Below are positions 9,185-18,400 of a stretch of 50,739 bases of DNA, piece by piece. The DNA comes from Pirellulales bacterium (lineage in GTDB: Bacteria > Planctomycetota > Planctomycetia > Pirellulales > Thermoguttaceae). The notes under the pieces were generated by a model. It saw only the letters and a list, made by a program, of their open reading frames with translations, made no database searches and was not told where the DNA came from. The position numbers were made by a program, and so were the translations under genes. Within the stretch, counting starts at the first letter, position 1. Each line of letters opens with the position of its first letter. Location: contig JAFGFF010000140.1 of assembly GCA_016931075.1 (NCBI GenBank), positions 1-50,739 of the forward strand. The letters are read 5' to 3'.

Positions 9185-9255
9185 GCTGCGAGTTTCTCCT
9201 TAGCGTCTTGCATGTTATTGCAGTATCAGTGGCAAAGGGCGCGAAGGAAGAGCGG

Positions 9256-9336
9256 TTATTGCAGCCCTTCGAGCAGGATCCAGGCGGCGGCGTAGATGGC
9301 CATGGCGAGGACGGCAAGGTCAGTCAGGGTTTTCAT
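9256..9336 (-). CDS. 26-residue single-span membrane peptide
   Basis: The peptide is MKTLTDLAVLAMAIYAAAWI followed by LLEGLQ. A strong GAGAGGAGA ribosome binding site lies 7 bases before the ATG at 9336. One hydrophobic helix spans about residues 7-22, with Lys2 and Asp6 before it and Glu23 after it. I do not recognise the sequence. It lies 228 bases downstream of the ketosynthase on the same strand, so it could be the last gene of that operon or independent. The ribosome binding site, clean stop and ideal membrane-span length argue for a real small protein. Confidence 0.5.
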   Translation of the reverse strand: MKTLTDLAVLAMAIYAAAWILLEGLQ

Positions 9337-9564
9337 CTTCAGGTCTCCTCTCGTATCAGATCGGCCCTGCGGCCGGGGATAAGACTCTGACATTCGAGAG
9401 GAGCAACCGCTGTGCCAGATGTGGCTTGCCTGGCCGTGACTTGATGTAACTCCTTGCAGAGAAACGTTGTCGAGCGACACGTTCCATGAAGCCTCTTTCC
9501 ACCCGACTGCCATCGCGGTGACCGGTTGGTGTCGTCGGATTGAGGACACGCTGCTGCAAATCCA

Positions 9565-10848
9565 TCAGCCCGTGAAGCGGGTCAGGGCGAGGGCGATGTT
9601 TTGGCCGCCGAAGCCGAAACTGTCGGTCAGGACGGTGTCGCACTTGATCTGGCGGGCGGCGTTGGGGACGTAGTCCAGGTCGCAGTCGGGGTCAGGGAAC
9701 TCCTGGTTGACGGTCGGCGGAGCGACGCCGTCGCGGATGGCCAGGAGGCAGATGATCAGTTCGGTGGCCCCGGCGGCCGCGATGAGATGGCCCATCATGC
9801 CTTTGGTGCTGGAGACGGGGATCTTGTAGGCCCGAGGGCCGAAGACCTGTTTGATGGCCAGCGTTTCGACCCGATCGTTCACGGCCGTGCTGGTGCCGTG
9901 GGCGTTGATGTAGTCGATCTGGTCGGTGTTAAGCCCGGCGTCGTCCAGGGCCATCTTGATGCAACTGATCGCGCCGCGGCCTTCGGGATGGGTGTCGGTG
10001 ATGCGGAAGGCGTCGGCGGTCGAGCCATAGCCGACGATCTCGCCGTAGATTTTGGCTCCCCGGGCTTTCGCCCGATCGAGTTCCTCGAGCACGACCATGC
10101 CGGCCCCTTCGCCCAGGACGAAGCCGTCGCGCTGGCGGTCGAAGGGTCGCGAGGCCTTTTCGGGGTGCTCGTTCTGGGTGCTCAGGGCGGTCAGCAGGTT
10201 GAAGCCAGTGACGCCGAACGGGTGGATCATCGTGTGGGCGCCGCCTGAGAGCATGACGTCGGCCTCGCCACGGCGGATGATCTCGACCGCCTCGCCGACG
10301 GCCTGGCTGCTGGCGGCGCAGGCGGTCAGGCAGTTGACGTTGGGGCCCTGGGCGTCGAACAGGCTGGCCAGGTGGGCGGCTGGCATGTTGGGCTCTTGCT
10401 CGAGCTCGGCGATCGGGTGCAGGATCTCCAGGCCCTTCTTGGTGAAGGCGGCCATGTCCAGCTCGTCGCCGTGCATGGCGGCGACCATCATTTCGGTGAA
10501 CCGCCCGAAGTCCTGCTGGCCTTCGCCGCTGCCCGTGTAGATGCCAAACCGCAACGGATCGAGGCCCGAATCCAACACGCCCGAGTCGGCCATGGCCTTC
10601 TTGGCGGCGCCGACGGCGAAGTGGGTGTGCCGGCCCTGGTACTCCCAGCGTTTGGGGTCTTCGCCGACGTCGGAGACGTCCCAATCGCGGACTTCGGCGG
10701 CGATTTTGGTGGGGAAGCTGCTGGCGTCGAACAGGGAGATGTAGCCGATGCCCGACTCGCCGGCCAGGAGCCGTTTCCAGACCGTTTCGATCTCGGTGCC
10801 CAGCGGGGTGACCCAACCGATTCCGGTGACCACGACACGTCGTCTCAT
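9565..10848 (-). CDS. fabF: Beta-ketoacyl-ACP synthase (FabF/KAS II family)
   Basis: A 427-residue condensing enzyme joining malonyl-ACP to an acyl chain by decarboxylative Claisen condensation. The triad is intact: Cys177 in LTACAASSQA, His317 in INAHGTST and His354 in GMMGHLIAAAG, with the GFGGQN glycine-rich C-terminus. It is the last gene of a five-gene minus-strand cassette, 23 bases after a FabZ-like hotdog gene, and has its own GGAGGAG site. An insert around 100-145 (starting EGQQDFGRFTEMM) is not in the E. coli enzyme as I recall it. Because ACP, reductase and two hotdog proteins accompany it, this may be a dedicated secondary fatty-acid or polyketide-like pathway and not housekeeping synthesis. 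Confidence 0.9.
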   Translation of the reverse strand: MRRRVVVTGIGWVTPLGTEIETVWKRLLAGESGIGYISLFDASSFPTKIAAEVRDWDVSDVGEDPKRWEYQGRHTHFAVGAAKKAMADSGVLDSGLDPLRFGIYTGSGEGQQDFGRFTEMMVAAMHGDELDMAAFTKKGLEILHPIAELEQEPNMPAAHLASLFDAQGPNVNCLTACAASSQAVGEAVEIIRRGEADVMLSGGAHTMIHPFGVTGFNLLTALSTQNEHPEKASRPFDRQRDGFVLGEGAGMVVLEELDRAKARGAKIYGEIVGYGSTADAFRITDTHPEGRGAISCIKMALDDAGLNTDQIDYINAHGTSTAVNDRVETLAIKQVFGPRAYKIPVSSTKGMMGHLIAAAGATELIICLLAIRDGVAPPTVNQEFPDPDCDLDYVPNAARQIKCDTVLTDSFGFGGQNIALALTRFTG

Positions 10849-10871
10849 CAGGCAGTCTCCTCCGTCGTCCG

Positions 10872-11387
10872 TCAGGCCTTCGAGAGTAGGTTGGCCGGCT
10901 CGACCAGACGACTGCCGTCGGCCGCGTGGCCGATCTCGAAGGCGCCGAGCATCCGCATCATTTTGAGAAACGTCTCGGGCTCGAAGAGGGTACGGCCTTC
11001 GTGGCCTTCGCTCAGGTGGGCGAAGACCAATTCCATCTCGGCGAACAGCTCGTCGCCGCGATGGGCCGTCCCGTTGACCATGGCCCCGTCTTTCTTGATG
11101 TACTCGATCTCGGTCGTGTAGGTGAGCACGTCGCCGGGCAGGGCGTCGCCGTAGAATCGGGCCTTGCCGATCTTGGCTAGGACGACCTTCTCGACGAAGT
11201 CGTTATATTCGCAGACCAACAGTCCACCGGTCTGGGCCATGCCCTCGATCACGAGGCAATTAGGCATGATCGGGAAATCGGTCCAATGGTCGTGCAGGTG
11301 GTCTTCGGCCAGGGAGACCGCCTTGACGGCCCTGGCGCGCTTTCCACTTTCGAACTCGATGAACCGATCGATCCAATACCAGCGCAT
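10872..11387 (-). CDS. FabZ-like hotdog dehydratase (catalytic pair kept)
   Basis: A 171-residue hotdog-fold protein related to (3R)-hydroxyacyl-ACP dehydratase. His34 in HDHWTDFPIMP and Glu48 in CLVIEGMAQ sit where FabZ has its catalytic His and Glu, so it may dehydrate 3-hydroxyacyl-ACP. It differs from classical FabZ in having WTD after the His (usually FPG), and has a C-terminal extension of about 25 residues. It aligns without gaps through residue 48 with the other hotdog protein of the cassette (12899-13396), so the two are paralogues. The neighbours are the long ACP upstream and the ketosynthase downstream. Confidence 0.8.
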   Translation of the reverse strand: MRWYWIDRFIEFESGKRARAVKAVSLAEDHLHDHWTDFPIMPNCLVIEGMAQTGGLLVCEYNDFVEKVVLAKIGKARFYGDALPGDVLTYTTEIEYIKKDGAMVNGTAHRGDELFAEMELVFAHLSEGHEGRTLFEPETFLKMMRMLGAFEIGHAADGSRLVEPANLLSKA

Positions 11388-11468
11388 CTACGTTGTTCCT
11401 CGACAGACAAAAGGTCGCCCCGTCGCGGAGGCGTCGGCCAACAGTCTGTTGAAAAAGTCTGGGATTCT

Positions 11469-11549
<81 letters not shown>

Positions 11550-11566
11550 TTTTTTTATCAGGTGGG

Positions 11567-11959
11567 CTAGGCGGCGCCGTTCAGCTTCGACTCGACGAAG
11601 CGGCACATGTCGGCCACGGTCAGCAAGTTGCCGAAGTCCTGGACGACCGGGTTCTTTTCGAAGGCGTCCAGGTCGGCGAACGGCATCCGCTTTCGCAGTT
11701 CGGCGACGCCCGCCTCGGTCATCCGGCCGTCCTGGATGTACTCGGCGTTGTTCAACACGTCCTCGGGAAACAGCTCATTGCGGGGGATGCTGATCTTGAA
11801 GGACTTCTCGAGGCGGAAGACGATGTCGAGGAAATCGATCGACTCGGCGCCCAGGTCGCCGACCAGGGTGGCCTCGGGCGTGACCTCGTCGTCGTCCACG
11901 CCCAGGGCGTCGACCAGCGCTTCCTTGATCTTTTCGAAGACTTCTTCTTGGGTTGCCAT
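11567..11959 (-). CDS. Acyl carrier protein, unusually long
   Basis: A 130-residue acidic ACP; ordinary ACPs are near 80. Helix I is typical (EEVFEKIKEALVDALGV). Ser40 in DLGAESIDFLDIVFRLEK is the expected phosphopantetheine site. The usual helix III region is displaced: after helix II and the SIPRNEL segment come about 45 extra residues (starting FPEDVLNNAEYIQDGRM) before the closing helix LTVADMCRFVESKL. Long ACPs exist in other specialised lipid pathways (AcpXL-like), but I cannot assign this one. It is the third gene of the cassette, between fabG and the FabZ-like gene. Confidence 0.85.
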   Translation of the reverse strand: MATQEEVFEKIKEALVDALGVDDDEVTPEATLVGDLGAESIDFLDIVFRLEKSFKISIPRNELFPEDVLNNAEYIQDGRMTEAGVAELRKRMPFADLDAFEKNPVVQDFGNLLTVADMCRFVESKLNGAA

Positions 11960-12044
11960 GGTTGGTCTCTCTTGTCTTGTGTTGACTTGACGGATTTGCT
12001 CGTTTGGCCCGTTCTACCAGCCTGTGCCAGACTGGTCTTTGTAG

Positions 12045-12061
12045 GTCAGGCTGTGCCTGAC
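12045..12061. repeat. Short palindromic hairpin between fabG and ACP genes
   Basis: GTCAGGC, loop TGT, GCCTGAC forms a perfect 7-bp hairpin, preceded by a related imperfect one (ACCAG/CTGGT around 12015-12035). Both contain CTGTGCC. This looks like a small interspersed palindrome; the position inside the operon could affect mRNA processing. Confidence 0.5.
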
Positions 12062-12089
12062 AGCGACGTCCCGGACGTCAGAAATAATA

Positions 12090-12842
12090 TCAATATCCTC
12101 CCAGACTCAGGCCGCCGTCGACGCGGAGGACCTGGCCGGTGATGTAGCTCGAATCGTCACCGGCGAGGAAGGCGACCACGGCGGCCACTTCCTCCGGCTT
12201 GCCCACCCGACGCAGCGGGATGACCTTGTTGATCTGATCGCCGGCCAGTCCGCGGACGGCGGCGCTCATGTCGGTCTCGATCATGCCGGGCGCGACGGCG
12301 TTGACACGGACGCCGCGGGGCGCCAGTTCCTTGGCCATCTGGCGGGTCAGGCCGTTGATGCCGCCCTTGCTGGCGGCGTAGTTCGCCTGGCCACGCGACG
12401 GGACCTCGGCCGCCGTGCTCGAGAGGTTCACGATGCTGCCGGAGCGCTGGTACATCATCTGGTTGACCACCGCGCGACAGAAGTTGTATGTGCCGCCCAA
12501 ATTGGTTTCGATCACCTCCTGCCACTGCTGCGGGATCATGGCCCCGAGCAGGCCGTCCTGAACAATGCCGGCCGAGTTGACCAGCACATCGAGGGTTTCC
12601 CACCGCTCGATCAACTCGTTGACCAGTAGGGTCACCCGATCGGCGTCGCGGACGTCGGCCTGCAGAGCCAGGACTTTGTGGCCCTTTTCGGCCAATTCGG
12701 CCACCAGGTCGTCGGCCGCCTCGCGGTTGCTATGGTAGACGAAGGCCACGATGGCTCCTTCGTCGGCCATGCGCGTCACGCACGCCCGACCGATGCCACG
12801 GCTCCCGCCGGTGATCAATACCTTTTTATTCTCAAGTCGCAT
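12090..12842 (-). CDS. fabG: 3-oxoacyl-ACP reductase (FabG-like SDR)
   Basis: A 250-residue short-chain dehydrogenase that reduces 3-oxoacyl-ACP with NADPH. The cofactor loop is TGGSRGIG (residues 11-18), with NSAG near 89-92, Asn114, the Ser of NLSSTAAE near 141, and Tyr155/Lys159 in NYAASKGG. The C-terminal ITGQVLRVDGGLSL is typical of FabG. SDRs are hard to assign alone, but the position between a hotdog gene and ACP makes acyl-ACP reduction likely. The start ATG lies 56 bases past the stop of the upstream hotdog gene. Confidence 0.9.
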   Translation of the reverse strand: MRLENKKVLITGGSRGIGRACVTRMADEGAIVAFVYHSNREAADDLVAELAEKGHKVLALQADVRDADRVTLLVNELIERWETLDVLVNSAGIVQDGLLGAMIPQQWQEVIETNLGGTYNFCRAVVNQMMYQRSGSIVNLSSTAAEVPSRGQANYAASKGGINGLTRQMAKELAPRGVRVNAVAPGMIETDMSAAVRGLAGDQINKVIPLRRVGKPEEVAAVVAFLAGDDSSYITGQVLRVDGGLSLGGY

Positions 12843-12898
12843 TAGACCTGTCTTGCAGTGGTGACCGGCGGATCGCGTTGATGGTCATCAAGCCGTGG

Positions 12899-13396
12899 TT
12901 ATCGAACTGCTTCGGCCAGGACAGGGTCCGGGTGGTACAGCAGGGTGAACATCTCGCGCTGTTCCCGGATCAGGTGCTCGTCGGTGGCCGCGCGGCTCGG
13001 ATAAAGATCGGCCAGGTTGTAGCGCCCCAGGGTAATCCGGCCGGCGACGGTCAGGCGTCCCCCGACGGTGCCCCGGGCCTTGATTCGTGTCTCGCTCTCG
13101 TCCTGATCCTGGATCTCTGCCGTGACGGTCAGTGTCTGGCCCGGCTGAACGAACTGGCCGTATTTCACGTTGCCCGCCCTGCGGAGCACGATCATGCTAT
13201 GGGCGAAATCCTCAGTTTGACGGATCAACCAGGTGGCCGCCTCGGTCATCGCCTGGAGCATGAGCACGCCCGGCATCACGGGAAAACCGGGGAAATGGTC
13301 GCCCAGGTACTCCTCGGCCAAACTCAGATTTTTCACCGCCACGATCCTCGCGCCGAGTTCCAGCGCGACGATCCGGTCGATCAGTGCAAATCGCAT
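12899..13396 (-). CDS. FabZ-like hotdog protein with altered catalytic Glu
   Basis: A 165-residue hotdog protein, first gene of the cassette. It keeps the FabZ His in LGDHFPGFPVMPGV (His34), but the residue at the catalytic Glu position is Gln48 (GVLMLQAMTE); its paralogue at 10872-11387 has Glu48 in the same alignment. A Glu lies four residues later (Glu52). It may be a non-dehydrating subunit, a heterodimer partner of the other hotdog protein, or an enzyme using a shifted acid. The family call is firm; the activity is open. Confidence 0.8.
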   Translation of the reverse strand: MRFALIDRIVALELGARIVAVKNLSLAEEYLGDHFPGFPVMPGVLMLQAMTEAATWLIRQTEDFAHSMIVLRRAGNVKYGQFVQPGQTLTVTAEIQDQDESETRIKARGTVGGRLTVAGRITLGRYNLADLYPSRAATDEHLIREQREMFTLLYHPDPVLAEAVR

Positions 13397-13461
13397 AAGG
13401 ATTCTGGAAGGATACTGGGCCTACGCAAAATAGGCTTGGGTCGGCAAAATCCAAACCGTCC

Positions 13462-13490
13462 AGTATAGCCGTGTAGGACGTGGGCCACAA
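13462..13490 (-). promoter_or_regulatory. Candidate promoter of the fatty-acid-like cassette
   Basis: On the minus strand, TTGTGG (13490-13485) and TATACT (13467-13462) are 17 bases apart. The -10 is near consensus and the -35 keeps the TTG. Transcription would begin about 60 bases before the first hotdog gene. Confidence 0.45.
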
Positions 13491-13735
13491 GCGGGAAGGG
13501 GCCCACCCGATCTGGGGTGAAGAATCGTCGGAACGGGGTGGATAGAGGGGGCCGAGTCGCGCAGCCTTCGTGGCCTCCGGGGCTCGCCCAATCGGCCTAG
13601 AGTCGGGGTCAGCGGCTGCTCTGGAAGCACCCTCACTACTGGAGTGGACTTTCCAGCCGGGGCTGGCAATAATTCAAGCCGTTGCCCACCATCCATGCCC
13701 GCCTGGATACATCGAACAGGGAAGAAGCTCCGATC
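13491..13735. other. Divergent intergenic stretch
   Basis: It lies between the candidate cassette promoter and the hemolysin III family gene. I see no gene or repeat; the open frames lack ribosome binding sites. Confidence 0.4.
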
Positions 13736-14416
13736 ATGGCCACGCAAGAGAGTCTTGTCACGCTGCAACCCCGGGCCGTTTCCCTGCCCTGGGAGCCCGA
13801 GACGGCCAACGCCCTGACCCATGGGCTGGGCTGTGTCCTGGGCCTGATTGGCGCGGCCGTGCTCCTGACGGTGGCCTTGCACTCGGCCGACCCGTGGCGC
13901 GTGGCGGCAGCCGTCGTCTTTGGCGGCACACTGATCGGCGTCTACACGGCGTCGACCCTGTCGCACGTCGTCACCCGGCCACGGCCGCGGCACGCAATGC
14001 GGCGGCTCGACCAGGCGGCCATCTATTTGTTCATCGCCGGCTCGTACACGCCCTTCGCCCTGGTCTTCCTCCGCACGGGTCCTTGGTCGACGCTGCTCTA
14101 TGTGATCTGGGCCATCGCTGCCGTCGGATTCATTCTAAAACTGTTCTTCGGCCATCAGGTCGAGTCGGTCACCACCGGGCTTTACCTCTTTCTCGGCTGG
14201 CTGCCGGCCCTGGCCGCCTGGCCGCTGATCGGTGTGGTCACGCCGCCGGGCCTCTTGTGGATGCTCTACGGTGGTCTGTGCTACACGGCCGGGATCTTCT
14301 TCCTCAAGCTCGACCGCGTCTCGCCCTACTTCCACGCCCTTTGGCACCTGGCCGTGCTGGCCGGCTCCGCCTGGCACTACTTCGCCATTCTTGACTGCGT
14401 CATCGGCGTCTACTGA
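13736..14416 (+). CDS. Hemolysin III family (HlyIII/PAQR) membrane protein
   Basis: A 226-residue inner-membrane protein with about seven hydrophobic spans. Family signatures are ETANALTHG near residue 22, a STLSHV segment (usually S-x-x-x-H), the DQAAIYLFIAGSYTPF block and the C-terminal ALWHLAVLAGSAWHYF histidine pair; these His, Asp and Ser residues form the proposed metal site of the PAQR/HlyIII fold. Despite the name, a haemolytic role is not implied; the family is linked to membrane lipid state. The ATG at 13736 is preferred because GGGAAGAAG precedes it; an upstream in-frame ATG at 13682 has no ribosome binding site. Confidence 0.85.
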   Translation: MATQESLVTLQPRAVSLPWEPETANALTHGLGCVLGLIGAAVLLTVALHSADPWRVAAAVVFGGTLIGVYTASTLSHVVTRPRPRHAMRRLDQAAIYLFIAGSYTPFALVFLRTGPWSTLLYVIWAIAAVGFILKLFFGHQVESVTTGLYLFLGWLPALAAWPLIGVVTPPGLLWMLYGGLCYTAGIFFLKLDRVSPYFHALWHLAVLAGSAWHYFAILDCVIGVY

Positions 14417-14452
14417 GCTTTGCAGAAGCAGAAGTGGTGACCACCCTACACA

Positions 14453-14520
14453 TGGAGGGCCACGCTCCGTCGTGGCCGCGTCATCCTGTACGCTCGGCCA
14501 CGACGGAGCGTGGCCCTCCA
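14453..14520. repeat. 26-bp perfect inverted repeat with nested hairpins
   Basis: Arms at 14453-14478 and 14495-14520 are exact inverted copies around a 16-base centre. Each arm folds on itself: GGCCACG, loop CTCCGT, CGTGGCC. The loop CTCCGT is the same as in the otherwise unrelated element at 25969. It lies 36 bases after the hemolysin III family gene and could also end its transcript. Confidence 0.85.
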
Positions 14521-14537
14521 AATCAGCATGTAGAGTA

Positions 14538-14620
14538 GGGCACACGTGCCCCACCACAAGTGAATTCAAGAATTCGAAGGACTAGCCGAATAGTACTTGG
14601 TGGGGCAGATGTGCCCCACC
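14538..14620. repeat. Pair of GGGGCA-type palindromes
   Basis: GGGCAC-AC-GTGCCC (14538-14551) and GGTGGGGCA-GATG-TGCCCCACC (14599-14620) share the GTGCCCCACC core. They fill the gap between the 26-bp inverted repeat and the zinc-ribbon gene; bases 14621-14760 hold nothing else I recognise. Confidence 0.7.
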
Positions 14621-14777
14621 CTACGCTTGACGTTCCGAAGATATGCCATTGCGTTGACAGGAGTTGGATGCGGGACTAGGGTGAGGGGGGCTGGTCGTTC
14701 GATCAGCATGAGACGGGCGTGATGCCCATGAAAAAGACAAGAAGAAAGGTTCACTCGAATCCGAGGAGCCCTGGATC

Positions 14778-15443
14778 ATGATTCGTCTGGCCTGTCCGCA
14801 TTGCGGGGCGAAACTCAACGCGAAGGAGAAGCTGGCCGGCACGACGCTGCCGTGTCCGAAATGCCGTCAGCCGGTGACCGTGCCCGAGGGGGACGTCATC
14901 CAGCTCGACGACGCGCCGGCCGAGTCGCAAGACGTTCCGGTCGAGATCATCCACACCAGCCCGGACGAAGTGATCCATCCGGCCGAGTCGACCCCGGCGC
15001 CCACGCGTTTGAACCGGCAGAACCGCTACCTGATCTGTGACCCGACGAGCGTCGTGGCGACGTGGAAGAACGACGGGCGGGGCTGGATGCTGCGGGTCGC
15101 CTCGGGCTTCTCGCCGGCCAAGCGAAACCGCGACATCCTGCCGGCGCAGGGCAAGTTCGTCCTGGTCGAACTCGCGATGGAAACGGTCGACGAGGGCCTT
15201 CGCCTCGACGCGCTCACCAGCTACGCCCTGTTGGCCCGATTCGCCCTGACCAAGCTCGACCAGGGCGACGACGAGATCCTCCAAGCCATCACGGGCCCTG
15301 GTTGCCTCAACCGTGCGCAGAAAAACGCCATCCGCCTCCTCTTCGGCGACCTCTTCATGCGCGAAGTCTGGGGCGACTCGACCGACGTGCTCGACTATCT
15401 GGCCAACGCCGACTACCACTCCCCCGGCAGTCGCCCTCTGTAG
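14778..15443 (+). CDS. Zinc-ribbon protein of unknown function
   Basis: A 221-residue protein. Residues 1-35 form a zinc ribbon with two CxxC pairs (LACPHCGAKL and LPCPKCRQP), the type found at the N-terminus of many planctomycete proteins. An acidic linker (about 40-75) follows, then a folded region of about 140 residues (NRYLICDPTSVVATWKNDG onward) that I do not recognise. There is no signal peptide or membrane span, so it is probably cytoplasmic. GAGGAG precedes the ATG by 9 bases. It converges on the giant gene at 15487 with 43 bases between stops. Confidence 0.75.
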   Translation: MIRLACPHCGAKLNAKEKLAGTTLPCPKCRQPVTVPEGDVIQLDDAPAESQDVPVEIIHTSPDEVIHPAESTPAPTRLNRQNRYLICDPTSVVATWKNDGRGWMLRVASGFSPAKRNRDILPAQGKFVLVELAMETVDEGLRLDALTSYALLARFALTKLDQGDDEILQAITGPGCLNRAQKNAIRLLFGDLFMREVWGDSTDVLDYLANADYHSPGSRPL

Positions 15444-15486
15444 CAGGCGATCCCCGTCGCCGATCCGCCGCGGCAGCCTCTACCCC

Positions 15487-18400
15487 TCACCGCCCGGCCT
15501 TCTTCCTCGAAGCCGCGTTGTCCTTCCCTCCGGCGCGTTCCTTCTTCGCGCCTTTTGCCTTGGATTTCTCTTGTGTCGGCGAGGATTTTTTTCGAGTCGG
15601 CGGCGGGTTCGGTTTCTGGGACAATTGGAAATACCACAAACTCCGGTGGTTGCCGTAGAGCAAGCCGCGCCGCTCGGGGAGGTATTCGAGTGTGTTGACG
15701 TCGGGGGTGAGTTGGTCTTGAAAGAGAGGCTTGGGGCTCAGGCGTTCCTTAAACTGTTCGTACGTTGCGCCGTCGAAGGAGACACGAGCCAGGGGATGGA
15801 AAGACCAGATCCAGCCATCGGCTTCGGTCAGCGGTGCCTGGACGTCCCGGTCGTGCGCGATCACTCGCTTCGAAGGCTTGACGCCGGGGATGAATTGACT
15901 CGACTTCGGCGCATTGGTCCACCGAACCACTTCGCTCCACTTGTTGGTTTTCAGATCGAACTGGATGATATTCGCGGTGCTCACGTCCAGCGGTCCCCAA
16001 GCGAACGTGAACCACATCCGTTCGCCCGGCAGTCGTCCATACCACGTCGGCCGCCAACGGCCTGTCGGTTTGAGCCGTTGCAATCCGAGCGTGGCCACGT
16101 CGAATTGGTACAAGCCGGAAGTCTTGTCTCCGTTGGCCAGGAACAACACTCGTCGACGGGCAACGTCATAAGTGATCCCTTCGAAGAAGTGCTGGGGGCC
16201 ATCAAGGGGCGACCTCGCATCGGCGCGGGCACTGGACGCAAGCACCTGCCACCCGTCGCCGCCGGAATCATGCCAATGCACGTAGCTTCGCTTGTTCGTT
16301 GTTCCGAAGCTGGTCAGGGCGAATATCTTTCCGTCGACCGCGGCGGCATAGTCGATCGTATTGGTCGGCATGCCCGGCGTGTTCGACTCGACGATCTTTT
16401 GCGGCGGCGAGCCGTCCAACGGAAACGCGAGCATTCCGCCGAAGTGCGGCAGGGCATAGTAGAGCGTGTCGTCGGTCGACGGCGCCAATTTGAGCGGATA
16501 CTGACACCGGTCGAAGACATGCCGATCCGGTGGGCCCTGGATGACCCAGCGGCCGTGGATGCCCGGGACGCCCGGCGGGAGAGGGTCCAAATCCACCTGG
16601 CCGACAATCCGTGTCGGCTTTCCCTCGAAGGGAATGTGGAACAGCTTCACGCGATTGCGTTCCTCCTGGAAGAAACCGGCCACGTAGACGGCGTCGCCGC
16701 GCACGGCGGGTTTCGACAGGGCCACGAGGTTCGGATGATCGCGAGTGTCAAGGAGACGCCGGGCGTCGGTCCAAGGATCGCGCGCGAGGCGTTGTTGGTT
16801 CTTGAATCGGGGATCGAGCTTTGCATATTCCGCCAGGAACTGGCGCAGCTTCATCTTGGTTTGCCGATTTCGCCCGTCAAGGCAACGCAGCTTTCCTTCT
16901 TCCAGCAGCGACAGCGATTCGCGAGTCAAGCGAACCACTTTCACGACATCTCGATCGTACGAATGAACAACCCAGAGGTATCTCGGCCATGTGTCGCGAT
17001 AGATAAAACACACGCTGCTGAAGTAGTTGGCGTGATTGAAACAGTAATGGCACGCCAGGAGGTCGAGGATGTTCAACGCGACTTCCTTGCGCCCCACCAT
17101 GAACTCCCATATCTCGTCGAGCAAGCGTCCCCGCTCGTCATTCGTCATCACCGTCGAATTCAGCACGCCGCAGATGACTTCGTAGCACGCCAGCCGTTCA
17201 AGGTCGGCCTTTTTCACGCCCGGTTTTTCGACGGCCTTCTTCGCGAACTCGATGACTTCTCGTGACTGCTTGCGGATTTCCTCCGTCGAGAGGCGTCCGG
17301 TCGCCTGTCCAAGCCAAAGCTGCCCCAGCTTGCCGAACGCACGCATTCCCGGCAGACGATGCTGTTCCATCTCGTCAAACAGCTTCTTCAGTCGCGAGTC
17401 GTCGTCGGGCGTCAACCGCCAAAAGAAGTTGTCTTGCGGGACGATGATCACCGACAGCGGGTAGACGTACGTGACTTTCAGGTTATGACAACCGGTCAAC
17501 ATGGGACCTCGGCGATCAAGGAGCGCCGCCACCCGGTGGCCGTGCTCCACCATGACGTCGGTCCATCGGGCCGAATCGGGTAGGTACTTCCAGCAGTTGG
17601 CCAGAATGATCACGTAGGGTTCGAGATATTGATAAGGCCACTTGGGATTTTGCCATTGTTTGGCGTAGTAGGGCAACACAACGTCCAACATCACGTGTTC
17701 ATAGCGGCTCATCAACACAAGCATGAGTTGCTTATTCTCGTCGTTCCATCCGCCCGACGACCGACGCATTGCATGGATCAAGTTCGCCATGCTGTAGCCG
17801 TAGAACGTCGGATTATACATGATCTTGTAGTGGTGGAGTTCTTTCAGCGTTCCCTCCGTTTTCGCGTGTTCGTAAAATTCGGTGAAGAACTCGACCGAAC
17901 GGATGGCGTCGGTCAGGACCCGCTTGCGATTCGCTTCGGTTTGTTCGACCTGGCGAAAGGTCTCGCAGCGCCCGCCCGCATGACGGCCTCGCCTCGGGTC
18001 GTTGTCTGGGTCATAGAGGTGGGCCGCGCGCTGATAGTAGACGTTGGCGACGATCATCTTCACGCTAGGCCCCGGAGTGGCCAGCGTCATGCACCCTTCC
18101 ATGAGCATCACCGCGCGGTCGTAGTGGCGAAGCTTCAATTCGTGACTCATTTCGGTGAGCATGCGAAGCGCGTCGGCGCCACGATCGGGTTTGTGCTTCG
18201 CGGCCGTCGCGCTGAGCTTTTCGAGAATGCCCGCCAACAGCTTGTCGACCAGTTCCGCCGCCTCGTTCGTTCCGGCGGTCGCCTCGACGCGTCGTTTCTT
18301 CTCGTCCGGCGAGGTCAGAATGGCGGTTGCCTTGAGCTGGGCGTCACCCTCCCGGGCGATTTCCAACTCGATTCTCTCCAGCGACGCCAACAGCGCATTG

